From contig OY760687.1 of assembly GCA_963663945.1 (NCBI GenBank), positions 2,666,001 through 2,730,000 of the forward strand: a DNA stretch of 64,000 nucleotides, in the 5' to 3' direction. The DNA is from Bin87 sp963663945 (GTDB taxonomy: Bacteria; Chloroflexota; Dehalococcoidia; Lucifugimonadales; UBA3495). Of the stretch, positions 54,322-63,449 are shown piece after piece. The first letter of the stretch is position 1; each line of letters begins with the position of its first letter. Made by a program: the position numbers and the translations under genes. The notes beneath the pieces were generated by a model. The model was given only the letters and a program-made list of their open reading frames with translations. It did not search any database and was not told the DNA's origin.

Positions 54322-55824
54322 TTGATCAAGGACCGACAAGTCAGACTTTTGAGGCAAAAACGTATGGAAGGAAAAACACAGGAGACGGCGGCCGCCATGT
54401 CTGGGATGAGCGTGCGCTCGGCGCGCAAATGGCAGAGTGGCCCGTTGCCGTCGGAGACCAAACCGGAGCGCTGGTGGCGCACTCGGTCCGATCCCTTCGA
54501 CGGGGTGTGGGAAGAGGAGATTGAGCCACTGCTGCGGGACGACCCCAAGGGCAAGCTGAAGGCAACGACGATTATCGAATGGCTGGAGGAGCAGCATCCC
54601 GGCCAGTTCAGCACCTCCCAGCTGCGCACGCTGCAACGACGATTACAGGACTGGCGGGCGCTGAATGGTCCGGACCAGGAGGTGTACTTCCCCCAGGAGC
54701 ATCCGCCGGGACGGGAGGCCCAGTTTGATTTCACCCACTGCAGCGCCCTGGGGGTGACCGTCGCCGGTGAGCCCTACCCCCACCTGCTGTTTCAGCTGAT
54801 CCTCAGCCACTCGGGCTGGCGCTACGCGGAGGTCGCCGCCGGCGAGACCTTCCTGGCCCTCAAGCAGGGATTACAGAATGCGCTCTGGGCCCTGGGCGGC
54901 GTACCGGAGGTGGTGCGTTCCGACAATACCTCTGCTGCCACCCACGAGATGAAACGCAGCCGAGGCCGGGCGCTAAACGACAATTACGCCGCCCTGCTGG
55001 ACCACTACGGTGTCCGATCCACCCGCATCAATCCTGGCAAGAGCCATGAAAACGGCGTCGCCGAGCACGCCCACTACCGTTTGAAAGACGCCGTGGACCA
55101 GGCCCTCATCCTGCGCGGCAGCCGCGATTTCCACACCGCCGACGACTACGCCGGTTTCGTCCGGAAGATGGTGGAGAAGCGCAATCGCCTGGTGCGGGGG
55201 AAGCTGGAGCAGGAAATGGCTTGCCTAAGACCCCTGCCGCCAGCCCCCATGCCGGAATACGCCAACTACCAGTCCAAGGTGCGCCGGTGGAGTACCATCC
55301 AGGTGGCGGGACGCAGCTACAGCGTCCCGTCCCGGCTCATTGGCAAGGTGGTACAGATCCGCCTCTATTCCGACCACGTGGAAGTGTACTACAAGGGCCA
55401 CTTTGTGGAACGAATGGCGCGCGTGCACGGTGATGGGGAAGTAAACGTCAATTACCGCCACGTCATCAATTCCCTGGTGCGCAAGCCCGGAGCATTCGCC
55501 CGGTACCGGTTCAGGGAGCAGCTGTTTCCCACCTTGCGCTTCCGGCTCACCTACGACGCGCTCAGGCAGTGGCGTGGGGAGCGCGCCGACGTGGAGTACG
55601 TGCGCATCCTGCACCTGGCGGCCACCACCATGGAGGTCATGGTGGACAGCGCCCTGTCGCTGCTGCTGGAGACCGGTCAGCCCTTCGACTACGCCGAGGT
55701 GCGGGAACTGGCCGAGCCCAGGGTGCCCCAGGCTCCGGTGCTGGTCCTCTCTGGGAAGCCGGACCTGAAGATCTACGACGGTCTGCTCACGAGCAGTACG
55801 GCCATGGTGGGGGTGTGCGCATGA
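54322..55824 (+). CDS. istA: IS21 family transposase IstA (copy 2)
   Basis: A 500-residue DDE transposase, the same as copy 1 except for an Asp in place of Glu in the RLYSDHVEV segment, which is outside the catalytic residues. Helix-turn-helix, acidic triad and TTG start with GGAGG are unchanged. The frame is intact, so the element is probably autonomous. Confidence 0.93.
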   Translation: MIKDRQVRLLRQKRMEGKTQETAAAMSGMSVRSARKWQSGPLPSETKPERWWRTRSDPFDGVWEEEIEPLLRDDPKGKLKATTIIEWLEEQHPGQFSTSQLRTLQRRLQDWRALNGPDQEVYFPQEHPPGREAQFDFTHCSALGVTVAGEPYPHLLFQLILSHSGWRYAEVAAGETFLALKQGLQNALWALGGVPEVVRSDNTSAATHEMKRSRGRALNDNYAALLDHYGVRSTRINPGKSHENGVAEHAHYRLKDAVDQALILRGSRDFHTADDYAGFVRKMVEKRNRLVRGKLEQEMACLRPLPPAPMPEYANYQSKVRRWSTIQVAGRSYSVPSRLIGKVVQIRLYSDHVEVYYKGHFVERMARVHGDGEVNVNYRHVINSLVRKPGAFARYRFREQLFPTLRFRLTYDALRQWRGERADVEYVRILHLAATTMEVMVDSALSLLLETGQPFDYAEVRELAEPRVPQAPVLVLSGKPDLKIYDGLLTSSTAMVGVCA

Positions 55825-56612
55825 TGGACACCCCCACCAGCGTGATCCAGGAGCGCATCGGCGAGCTATGCCGCGAATTCAAGCTGCCCACCATGGGCGC
55901 TCAGTCGGTGGCCCGTTTCACTGAGGCTGGCCACGGCGAGGCCCTGTCCACCTTCCTGGAGGTGCTGGAGCAGGAGGCCGAGGATCGCCGCCACCGGCGC
56001 ATCAACCGGCTGCGTCAGGCGTCCCGGCTGCCCTCGGGCAAGACCTGGGAGACCTTCGAGCATCACCGGATGCCCCTGACTCTTCGTCAACAGATGGACC
56101 ATCTGGCCCAGGGCAGTTTCGTGGAACACGGCGTCAACGTGCTGGCCTTCGGGCTCCCCGGCACCGGCAAGACCCACGCCCTATGCGCTCTGGGCCACCG
56201 CCTGGTGGAAGCCGGACACTCCGTCCTCTTCGCTCCAGCCTACCGCCTGGTGCAGGACCTCCTCGCCGCCAAGCGCGACTTCGACCTGCCCCGACAACTG
56301 CGCAAGCTGGACAACTTCGACTTCCTCCTCCTGGACGATCTCGGCTACCTGCCCCAGGGGGCCGAGGAGTCCGAGGTCCTCTTCACCCTCATCGCCGAAC
56401 GCTACGAACGCCGGTCCCTGGGCATCACGTCCAACCTGGTCTTCTCCGAGTGGGAGCGCATCTTCGCCAACCCCATGGCTACCGCCGCAGCGATTGACCG
56501 GGTGGTCCACCACTCCGTCATCCTGGAATTCGACGTCCCCAGCTACCGGACTGACGCAGCACAGCAACGCGGCGAGACTGCTGCGGCCGAGGAGGTGAAC
56601 CGGCAAAACTAA
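55821..56612 (+). CDS. istB: IS21 family ATP-binding helper IstB (copy 2)
   Basis: A 263-residue AAA+ protein identical to the copy 1 product, with Walker A GLPGTGKTHA and Walker B LLLDDLGYLP. Its ATG overlaps the istA stop by ATGA. It selects target DNA and activates IstA. Confidence 0.93.
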   Translation: MMDTPTSVIQERIGELCREFKLPTMGAQSVARFTEAGHGEALSTFLEVLEQEAEDRRHRRINRLRQASRLPSGKTWETFEHHRMPLTLRQQMDHLAQGSFVEHGVNVLAFGLPGTGKTHALCALGHRLVEAGHSVLFAPAYRLVQDLLAAKRDFDLPRQLRKLDNFDFLLLDDLGYLPQGAEESEVLFTLIAERYERRSLGITSNLVFSEWERIFANPMATAAAIDRVVHHSVILEFDVPSYRTDAAQQRGETAAAEEVNRQN

Positions 56613-56649
56613 TCGACGATAAATCGGCAAGAATGGTTGACGCGGGACA

Positions 56650-57037
56650 GCTGGCCACGGTCTCGACCAAATTCCACGATGCGCGTTTCCTGAGTATCGC
56701 CGACTACCACTACATCATGGCGCCTCGAGGCTTGGTGCTGGCGGAGATGGTCCCACCCGGCTGGGGTCTCCTGGAGCCGGGTCCCGGCGAAATCGTCGAA
56801 GCGCCGGTCAAAGCGATCCGCAAGAACACAGGCATCGTTTCCAACGTGCTGCGCGCTATCGCGCGCGCGAATACCACCGCCATGATGCGAGCTTACGGCG
56901 TCAAATTCGGTTCAGCCGGACCCGTGTTTTCGCATTCCATCGACGGAGCGATGAGTCCCGACGCAACCCCGGACACAATTGAAAGCACACCTGTTGATTT
57001 TGCGACGGAGGAAGAACATGCCAGAAATCACCATTGA
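56650..57037 (+). pseudogene. MmcB-like DNA repair protein, 3' part, split by IS21
   Basis: The 3' half of the gene at 53833. It continues in frame from the target duplication: LATVSTKFHDARFLSIADYHYIMAPRGLVLAEMVPPGWGLLEPG, quoted only by position (about 56650-56780), followed by a helical region with VKAIRKNTGIVSNVLRAIARA. A spurious start inside the IS end (GTT-adjacent codon near 56633) could express this half alone, but it lacks the ExK catalytic core. The last 20 nt overlap the start of the isochorismatase-like gene. Confidence 0.8.
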
Positions 57038-57620
57038 TCCAACGAACACAGCGCTGCTGATTCAAGACATGCAGAACGAGTTGATCAAGGGCGGCGGCAT
57101 GCTGGTCCAACCTCTGCCGGGATCAGTAATCATTGCCAACAGCGCCCGCCTGCTGGAGAAAGCCAGGGCGTCAGGCATGGCGGTGATCTACGTGGTGGTG
57201 AACCGCAGGCTGGACCGTCGGGACGCTCCGCGGCCGCCTTTCGGAGCGCCGGCCAGCGCCGCCGATGCGGGTCCCCGGCTCACTGCAGGAACTCACGACG
57301 CCGAGGTGGTAGAAGAACTCGCGCCGCGGCCGGAGGATCCGGTCGTAATCAAGCACACGACCAGCCCTTTCAACACCACCGACATCGAGGTCTATCTCCG
57401 CCGGTTCGGGATAACCACGCTGATCCTCACGGGATATTCGACCACAGGGGTGGTGGAAGGATCGCTTCGGGACGCCCGAGACAAAGATTATGACTGCATC
57501 GTGGTTCGGGATTGCTGCGCGGCCGGCACGGCTACCGAGCATGACGTGTGCATGGACATCATCTTCCCGCGCATGGCCTGGGTGGCGACGGCGGACGAGG
57601 TGATCGCCGCTATCGTTTAG
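57018..57620 (+). CDS. Isochorismatase-like fold protein lacking the catalytic Cys
   Basis: A 200-residue isochorismatase-superfamily protein. ATG 57018 has a strong GGAGGAA site 4 nt upstream. The catalytic Asp is in LLIQDMQNEL (Asp17) and the Lys in VIKHTTSPF (Lys112). The nucleophile position, usually Cys in STxGC, is Val145 here (STTGVVEGS), so it cannot be a cysteine hydrolase of the nicotinamidase type. It may act like true isochorismatases, which also lack Cys, or on another substrate. Two Cys nearby (RDCCAAGT) are in a different segment. It overlaps the 3' end of the MmcB-like gene. Confidence 0.85.
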   Translation: MPEITIDPTNTALLIQDMQNELIKGGGMLVQPLPGSVIIANSARLLEKARASGMAVIYVVVNRRLDRRDAPRPPFGAPASAADAGPRLTAGTHDAEVVEELAPRPEDPVVIKHTTSPFNTTDIEVYLRRFGITTLILTGYSTTGVVEGSLRDARDKDYDCIVVRDCCAAGTATEHDVCMDIIFPRMAWVATADEVIAAIV

Positions 57621-57623
57621 CCA

Positions 57624-57869
57624 CTATGCTCCCGGCCTCGGTGTCCGGTCTTCGAGCTCGTACCAGTACACTTGGCCGTTATCGATAAGGTTCTGGATCT
57701 CCCGGTCGTTACGGATGCTGGCGACGGCCGGGTGGGCAGGATCCCCGGTGAACCGGGTCAGGTAGGCGGCGTTGCGGATGGCGCAGCCTGTGTCACGCCC
57801 GTCCGCGGTGTAAGAGACTTCCATCGCGATGTAATGGGTGGCCCCGTGCCAGTTGCTCTGCGAGTCCAT
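57624..57869 (-). CDS. Small hypothetical protein
   Basis: An 81-residue frame from ATG 57869. The centre HYIAMEVSYTADGRDTG and the end DREIQNLIDNGQVYWYEL resemble small DUF3892-like proteins, but the match is weak and I do not assign a family. No signal peptide is visible. It is convergent with the isochorismatase-like gene (3 bp between stops) and lies 21 bp downstream of the PIG-L gene on the same strand, so it may be co-transcribed with it. Confidence 0.55.
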   Translation of the reverse strand: MDSQSNWHGATHYIAMEVSYTADGRDTGCAIRNAAYLTRFTGDPAHPAVASIRNDREIQNLIDNGQVYWYELEDRTPRPGA

Positions 57870-57890
57870 TATACGGCGCAGCGCCGCTGG

Positions 57891-58703
57891 CTAGCGGTTC
57901 AGCAGCCACCATTCGTCCGTGCCGAGGTTGAAGTCGATGCGTCGGAACCCCTCGGCGAACGGCACGCCGCAGCGTTCTCCCTGCAGGCGGCAGCCCTCGG
58001 TCATGCGGTCCAGCCGTTGTGACCGGGTACGGGCGCTGATCTGGGACGCGTGTTGGCTCAGGGCTTCGGCCTTGCGGTGGATGTGCTCCTCGGTAATGGA
58101 GATGAATGTATCCGGCCGTTCGGAGCCCCAGAGCAGAGCCTCACGAACCTGGTACGGCTCCAGTCCTTCTTCTTCGATCTGCTCCGGAAAATCCTGCCAG
58201 CTCCAGGCATACGAGAACGCGGCGTCCAACGCCGCCTGACCACTGTGGCGATGGTCTCGATGGGTGTGCGAGGTGACCCGGTAGGGGTCGATTCCGAAAA
58301 CAACCTCAGGCTTGTGGCGTCGTATTTCGCGAACCACCTGGCCGCGATAGGTGTGCGTGTCTTCCAGCTCGCCGTCGCCGTAGCGGAGGAACACCACCTC
58401 CGAGACCCCTAGCACATTGGCGGCATTTTGCTGCTCGATCTCACGAGTTGCGGCCAGGGACTCGGGGGTGAACGAACGGTCGCCGGTGCCCTTGTTGCCG
58501 TTCGTGCACATCAGGATGACCACCTTGGTACCGGACTCCGCGATCCACTTGGCCATGGTCGCGCCGCAGCCGCCCTCGGCGTCGTCAGGATGGGGCGTGA
58601 CCACCAGGGCGCTGCGCGGCGCTTCTGTCATCACCCGTGGTTCGGGGGCGTATTCCTGATTGGGGTATCCCCAGCCGTCAATCCCGTGCGGTCTGCTGGT
58701 CAT
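57891..58703 (-). CDS. PIG-L family deacetylase
   Basis: A 270-residue LmbE/PIG-L zinc-dependent N-deacetylase. Motifs: VVTPHPDDAEGG (metal-binding His-Asp-Asp near residue 37), NGNKGTGD, and HTHRDHRHSG (third metal ligand). Such enzymes remove acetyl groups from sugars or related amides; the substrate is unknown. The ATG has GGAG 8 nt upstream. A terminator-like palindrome separates it from the ALDH gene upstream. Confidence 0.9.
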   Translation of the reverse strand: MTSRPHGIDGWGYPNQEYAPEPRVMTEAPRSALVVTPHPDDAEGGCGATMAKWIAESGTKVVILMCTNGNKGTGDRSFTPESLAATREIEQQNAANVLGVSEVVFLRYGDGELEDTHTYRGQVVREIRRHKPEVVFGIDPYRVTSHTHRDHRHSGQAALDAAFSYAWSWQDFPEQIEEEGLEPYQVREALLWGSERPDTFISITEEHIHRKAEALSQHASQISARTRSQRLDRMTEGCRLQGERCGVPFAEGFRRIDFNLGTDEWWLLNR

Positions 58704-58731
58704 ACTAGCGCTCCGTCGTGCTGGAATGGGT

Positions 58732-58755
58732 AGGGGCGAATGATTATTCGCCCCT
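58732..58755. terminator. Palindromic hairpin / terminator after ALDH gene
   Basis: AGGGGCGAAT (58732-58741) and ATTCGCCCCT (58746-58755) form a perfect 10-bp stem with loop GATT. It lies 43 bp downstream of the ALDH stop on the minus strand and just before the PIG-L gene. It shares its core with the rpmB/rpe terminator, so it may be a dispersed palindromic repeat rather than a gene-specific terminator. Confidence 0.7.
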
Positions 58756-58797
58756 GAGTGGTCCGGGTCCGGCTATTGCGGCGCGAACGCGCCAGCG

Positions 58798-60216
58798 CTA
58801 GCCGCCGAGGTGGAACACCACCATCTTGAGTTCGGTCATCTCCTCGATGGCGTAGGCCGGCCCTTCCTTCCCCATCCCGCTGTCCTTGAGACCACCGTAG
58901 GGCATCACGTCGGCGCGCCACCCTGGGGAGGAATTGATATGCAGGTTGCCCGAATGGACTTCCTGGGCAAATTTCATTGCCCAGTCCACGTTCTGGGTGA
59001 AAATACCTGCCGACAGCCCAAAGCGCGTATCGTTGGCCTTGGCGATGGCGTCGTCGATGTCGTCGAACGCGCTGACAGCGACGGCCGGACCAAACAATTC
59101 CTCGCGGGAAATCAGCATTTCCGGACGCGCATCCGCCACCACGGTGGCCGTGTGCATTGTCCCTTCGCGCCCACCGCCGGCGATGACCCGGGCGCCCTGA
59201 CTCACGGCCTCGGCAATCCAGCCCTCGACACGCTCAGCGTCGGTTTGGCGGATCATCGGGCCCATCTTGACGTCTTCGTCAAAGGGATTGCCGACGCTGA
59301 ATTCCTGGGTGGGTTTCACCAACGCGTCCAGCAGATCGGCGTATATGGTGCGGGCGGCGAAGACGCGCTGCGTGGAGATGCAGACCTGGCCGGCGTTGGC
59401 AAATCCGCTCGACACAGTGGCGGCCGCCACTTTCTCAATGTCGGCGTCGGACATGATGATCAGGGGGCTGTTGGACCCCAGTTCCATCGTCACCTTCTTG
59501 ATGCCAGCATTGCGGCAAATCTGGTCGCCGACCTCCATGCTGCCGGTGAAAGTGATCTTGCGCACATCGGACGACCCGGTGATGGCGTCCCCGATCTCCG
59601 CGCCGGAACCGGTGATGGTCTGGATGGCTTCTCCGGGCAGGCCGGCTTCCAGGAGGATCTCGGTCAGCTTCAAAGCGGACAGCGGAGTGTCGCCGGCGGG
59701 CTTGAGGATGACGGCGTTGCCGCCAGCCAGGGCGGGCCCCACCTTGTGACAAACCAGGTTGAGCGGGAAATTGAACGGAGCGATCGCAGCCACAACGCCC
59801 ACTGGTACCCGAATGGTGAACCCGAACTGATTGACGACCCCGGGAGCCGAGTCCAACGGGACCGTTTCGCCGTGCAGGCGCTTGGCTTCTTCAGCCGACA
59901 GCGTGATGGTCTGGATGGCGCGCTGGACCTCAACGCGACCCTCGGCAATGACCTTGCCCTCTTCCCGAGTTATGGTCTCCGCCAGGTCGTCAGCGCGTTC
60001 TTCCATGAGGTCGGCGGCGCGCTTGAGGATCGTATAGCGACGGTGAGAAGGCAGCTTGGCCATCACCGCGGCGCCGCGCACGGCACTGGCGATAGCGGCC
60101 TGAACATCGGCGGCGGAACCGCGCGGGACGGTGTCGAACGCGGACTGATCAAAGGGATTGATGACTGGCATCTTGTCATCGCGGTCGACCCACTCGCCGC
60201 AGATGTACATACGCAT
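58798..60216 (-). CDS. NAD(P)-dependent aldehyde dehydrogenase
   Basis: A 472-residue aldehyde dehydrogenase oxidising an aldehyde to an acid. The nucleophile Cys279 is in GQVCIS and the general base Glu245 in MELGSNSP. IAPFNFPLNL, KPAGDTPLS and FTGSMEVG form the cofactor-binding site, and EELFGPAVAVSAF is typical. ATG 60216 (MRMYICGEW) is selected since AGGAG lies 7 nt upstream. The substrate is not defined; the form resembles glyceraldehyde-3-phosphate/lactaldehyde-type ALDHs. Confidence 0.94.
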   Translation of the reverse strand: MRMYICGEWVDRDDKMPVINPFDQSAFDTVPRGSAADVQAAIASAVRGAAVMAKLPSHRRYTILKRAADLMEERADDLAETITREEGKVIAEGRVEVQRAIQTITLSAEEAKRLHGETVPLDSAPGVVNQFGFTIRVPVGVVAAIAPFNFPLNLVCHKVGPALAGGNAVILKPAGDTPLSALKLTEILLEAGLPGEAIQTITGSGAEIGDAITGSSDVRKITFTGSMEVGDQICRNAGIKKVTMELGSNSPLIIMSDADIEKVAAATVSSGFANAGQVCISTQRVFAARTIYADLLDALVKPTQEFSVGNPFDEDVKMGPMIRQTDAERVEGWIAEAVSQGARVIAGGGREGTMHTATVVADARPEMLISREELFGPAVAVSAFDDIDDAIAKANDTRFGLSAGIFTQNVDWAMKFAQEVHSGNLHINSSPGWRADVMPYGGLKDSGMGKEGPAYAIEEMTELKMVVFHLGG

Positions 60217-60306
60217 GGCGAAACTCCTAGTAAGCGGAACAGAATCCACACGCCAACTCACGGCGCGCGGCAACGGCCACCATTGTACTACACGAGCCCG
60301 GCCCGA

Positions 60307-60996
60307 TTATTCGGCTTCGGTCTTGGCCTCGCCTTCGCCAAGGACAATGCTACGGCCGGTATTGGTCACTTTGTAGTGGCCGGACAGGCCCGGTATCCGC
60401 TCCAACCACCGGAACTTCGTGCGGGCGGCGTTGCGCAAAGTCTGCACAAAACTGTGCGGGATGGGCCAACCGGCCAAGGTGAACAGATGGGCCAGACTAT
60501 CTGGATCAACGCTGCCAATGTTCAGGTATCGGTGCCCCGCTTCGGCGGCAACCACCACCCGGCGCATGTCGCCCAATGGGTTGACCCGCTGACAGAATGC
60601 GATGTACTCGTGCTCGGAAGGGGTCATCGTCTCCGGCATGGCTACGGATGCCGGAGGCGGGGCGGGTCCACCATTCATGGCCACGGTGGGCGGAGGCGGC
60701 GCGACGTGGACCACGGAGACGGCCGGCGCCGCAGGAGGAGGGGCATGATTTTCGGCGATTGCCACCGCGACCGGCGGCGTCTCGGCAACGTGCTGGGCTG
60801 CGCCATTGCTCGTGGAGTGACCGTTGGAATGGGCCGGAGGATCGACCGTTTTGACAACAGCCGCCTCCGCCACGGAACCGTTGGATCCAATGAGTTGCGG
60901 CATGAACGAATACAGGACTTCGCGAACGAGTCCAGCATCGTCAGACTCAATGCAAACCTGACTCCCTGCTGGCAACGTGATGCTGAGCTTGTTCAT
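60307..60996 (-). CDS. Hypothetical protein with Pro/Ala-rich linker
   Basis: A 229-residue protein in three parts: an N-terminal beta-rich segment (LSITLPAGSQVCIESDD), a long P/A/V/H-rich linker (about residues 55-120) and a C-terminal helical region (SVDPDSLAHLFTLAGWPIPHSFVQTLRNAARTKFRWLERIPG, residues about 165-205) ending YKVTNTGR, which resembles a winged-helix end. No family recognised. ATG 60996 with GGGGGA 9 nt upstream is chosen over ATG 61005. It stands alone between ALDH and uvrC on the same strand. Confidence 0.7.
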   Translation of the reverse strand: MNKLSITLPAGSQVCIESDDAGLVREVLYSFMPQLIGSNGSVAEAAVVKTVDPPAHSNGHSTSNGAAQHVAETPPVAVAIAENHAPPPAAPAVSVVHVAPPPPTVAMNGGPAPPPASVAMPETMTPSEHEYIAFCQRVNPLGDMRRVVVAAEAGHRYLNIGSVDPDSLAHLFTLAGWPIPHSFVQTLRNAARTKFRWLERIPGLSGHYKVTNTGRSIVLGEGEAKTEAE

Positions 60997-61216
60997 CCTG
61001 CACATCCCCCAGGCGCACCTGCGCCCAGCTTAATAGTAAAGTAACGCCGTGATTTATGGCAAGGCGGATGCGCGGCGGTGTTCGGCAAATCCATCACGCC
61101 AACACCCACCGACGGCAATCCAACGGCGGCAATCCAACGGCGGCGAGGAATATCAGGAATCCGAACACCTCGGTGTGGGAGTACCTCGGCGACCGACACC
61201 TGATGCGTCGGTCTGG

Positions 61217-63073
61217 TCAAATAGTCTGTTTCAGTCGGACCGCGAGCGATCTGGTCAGGCCGGGCACGGCGGCGATGTCCTCGACGCTGGCGTCCTTGAT
61301 TCCCTGGAGGGAGCCGAAGCGACGGAGCAACATACGCTTCCGCTTGGGTCCAATGCCGGTGACCATGTCGATTGGCGATTTCAGGCTGCTCTTGGAACGC
61401 AGGTTGCGGTGGAAGCTGATGGCGAACCGGTGGGCCTCGTCGCGGATGCGCTGCATGAGGTACAGCGCCTGGGAATCCCGGGCCAGGACGATGGGTTCAG
61501 GAGTGTGCGGAACGAATATCTCCTCATTCTCCTTGGCCAGCGAGCACAGGGGGATCTGTTCCAGGCCAAGGTGAAGCATCACCTCCCGAGCCGCCGAGAG
61601 GTGACCTTTTCCGCCATCAATGATGACCAGGTCCGGCACAACGCCCCACGTATCAACCTTGCCGTCAGGATCGGGGTTAGCGATGGCCTGGCTCAGCCGC
61701 TTGAACCGGCGGGTCAGCATCTCCTTCATGCTGGCATAGTCGTCCACGCCGTCCACTGCCTTGATCTTGAACCGGCGGTAATCCCGGGTGCGTGGTTTGC
61801 CGTCGTCGAAGACAACCATGCTGCCCACGAGGTTGCTGCCCTGGATGTGGGAGATGTCGTAGCACTCCATGCGTCGCGGAGCCGTGGGCAGGCTGAGTTC
61901 CTCCTCCAGCTCGGTCAGCGCGCCCTGGATCGCGTCGGAACGATTCAGCCACTTGACGCGATGCTGGGCCAGACCCTCCGAGGCGTTGGCAGCGACGACG
62001 TCCATCAGCTTTCGGTTCTCCCCGCGCTGGGGACGATAGATGCGAACTGCGCCGTCCCGGCGGCTGCGCAGAAAGTCCTGCAGTATCTGAGTGTCCTCGG
62101 TCGGCGGATCGTGCTGTACCAGGACGACGTGGGGCACTTCCAGGGCGGTGGCATAGAACTGCTGGACGAACTGCGCGACGATCTCGCCAGGCTCGTCATC
62201 CTGGGGGCCCTCCATGAAGAAATGATCGCGGCCGATCAACTTGCCCCGACGGATGAAGAACACCTCGACCCAGGTCTCGTTGGCGGCGACGGAGATGGCG
62301 ATGGCGTCCAGATCCGTGGAACGGCCGGAATCCACCTTGACGGTACGCTCTTCCTCAAACTTCTGAATCGCGGCCATCTGGTCGCGAAGGGCGGCGGCGC
62401 GTTCGAATTCAAGCTCTTCGGCTGCTGCTTCCATCTTGCCGCGAAGTTGGCCGGTCACCATCTCCGTGTTCCCTTCCAGGAACAGGATCACCTGTTTGAC
62501 AACGTCGGCGTACTCCTCCTGGCTGGCCAGGCCGGCGCAGGGCCCGACGCAGCGGTGGATGTAATATTCCAGGCAGGGTCGCGGATCTGTTCCCGTGATC
62601 TTCTTGGTGCAGGAGCGGTAGGGGAACAACTTCTTGACCAGGTCCATTGACTGGCGGACGCTGCCGGCGCTGGCGAAGGGCCCGAAATACCGCGCGCCAT
62701 CCTTGTGTACGCCTCGCGTGATGTACACCCGGGGAAAGTCCTCGGACAGGTCTACTTTCAGGTAGGGATAGGTCTTGTCGTCCTTGAGACGGACGTTGAA
62801 GTAGGGGCGGTGGCGCTTGATGAGGGTGTTTTCCAGTATCAGCGCCTCTGCCTCGGTGTCGGTGACGATGTACTCGAAGTCGGCCAGTTCGTTGACCATG
62901 CGCCGGGTCTTGCGATCCAGGCCTGCCGGGGATCCGAAGTACGACCGAAGGCGGTTCCGCAGGACCGCAGCCTTACCGACGTATATGACACCGCCGGCGG
63001 CGTTCTTCATCAGGTAGACGCCGGGGCGTTCCGGCGTCACCAGCAAGCGATGGTCGAATTCCTGCCGAACCAC
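61217..63073 (-). CDS. uvrC: Excinuclease ABC subunit C
   Basis: A 618-residue UvrC, making the two incisions in nucleotide excision repair. The N-terminal GIY-YIG nuclease domain has GVYLMKN and VIYVGKA (about residues 18-35). A Cys cluster follows (CLEYYIHRCVGPCAG), then the UVR motif (EFERAAALRDQMAAIQ) that binds UvrB, and the RNase H-like second nuclease (ECYDISHIQGSNLVGSMVVF, with DLVIIDGGKGHLS). Two helix-hairpin-helix motifs end the protein (IGPKRKRMLLRRFGSL, AAVPGLTRSLA). All domains are present and the length is normal. Confidence 0.97.
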   Translation of the reverse strand: MVRQEFDHRLLVTPERPGVYLMKNAAGGVIYVGKAAVLRNRLRSYFGSPAGLDRKTRRMVNELADFEYIVTDTEAEALILENTLIKRHRPYFNVRLKDDKTYPYLKVDLSEDFPRVYITRGVHKDGARYFGPFASAGSVRQSMDLVKKLFPYRSCTKKITGTDPRPCLEYYIHRCVGPCAGLASQEEYADVVKQVILFLEGNTEMVTGQLRGKMEAAAEELEFERAAALRDQMAAIQKFEEERTVKVDSGRSTDLDAIAISVAANETWVEVFFIRRGKLIGRDHFFMEGPQDDEPGEIVAQFVQQFYATALEVPHVVLVQHDPPTEDTQILQDFLRSRRDGAVRIYRPQRGENRKLMDVVAANASEGLAQHRVKWLNRSDAIQGALTELEEELSLPTAPRRMECYDISHIQGSNLVGSMVVFDDGKPRTRDYRRFKIKAVDGVDDYASMKEMLTRRFKRLSQAIANPDPDGKVDTWGVVPDLVIIDGGKGHLSAAREVMLHLGLEQIPLCSLAKENEEIFVPHTPEPIVLARDSQALYLMQRIRDEAHRFAISFHRNLRSKSSLKSPIDMVTGIGPKRKRMLLRRFGSLQGIKDASVEDIAAVPGLTRSLAVRLKQTI

Positions 63074-63101
63074 GGTGCGACCCCCGCTTCGTGCTCGGGC
63101 G

Positions 63102-63449
63102 CTAGAGCACGAATGAAACTGCTACGAGCACAACCACCAACACGCTGGAAAAAATGCCGATGCGCGTCAACTCGGAACCAACATAATTGTACGCGGCGGG
63201 GCGCTCAAACCGGCGGCCCCGGGGCGCCGAAGCCGGCCGGCCGGTGGCACTAGCGGTTTGGGAAGCGGTTGGCGCTTGGGACGTGGCGGTTGCAGTGGCA
63301 GACGCGCGGTCCGATTCCGTTGCTACCGGACCGGACGCCACGGGTGGTGCAGCGGCCGGGTTCCCCACGGGAGCCGGTCGGTTCGCGCCGCCGCGCCGAC
63401 GACGCAGGTTGTTCTGTCGGGCCGCCACCTTTTTGCCCTTGCTAGGCAT
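63102..63449 (-). CDS. Small tail-anchored membrane protein, hypothetical
   Basis: A 115-residue protein. ATG 63449 has AGGAGG 7 nt upstream. The N-terminus is strongly basic (MPSKGKKVAARQNNLRRRRG), the centre is a low-complexity A/P/S/T linker, and the C-terminal 22 residues form one hydrophobic helix (IGIFSSVLVVVLVAVSFVL). This suggests a tail-anchored protein with a basic cytoplasmic end that might touch nucleic acid or the membrane surface. Family unknown. It is 28 bp upstream of uvrC on the same strand. Confidence 0.7.
   Translation of the reverse strand: MPSKGKKVAARQNNLRRRRGGANRPAPVGNPAAAPPVASGPVATESDRASATATATSQAPTASQTASATGRPASAPRGRRFERPAAYNYVGSELTRIGIFSSVLVVVLVAVSFVL

Larger units (their letters stand above)
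54236..56649 (+). mobile_element. IS21-family insertion sequence, copy 2 (2,414 bp)
   Basis: Same length and ends as copy 1 at 5850-8263. It is flanked by a perfect 5-bp duplication GCTGG (54231-54235 and 56650-56654). I noticed only two base differences from copy 1: position 55374 is C (copy 1 G at 6988) and 55413 is A (copy 1 C at 7027). The near-identity implies very recent transposition. It has inserted in the same orientation as its host gene, which it splits. Confidence 0.95.

Noticed and set aside
58810..61044. 744-residue plus-strand open frame opposite the ALDH and linker genes
   Set aside because: Antisense shadow of a well-conserved aldehyde dehydrogenase.
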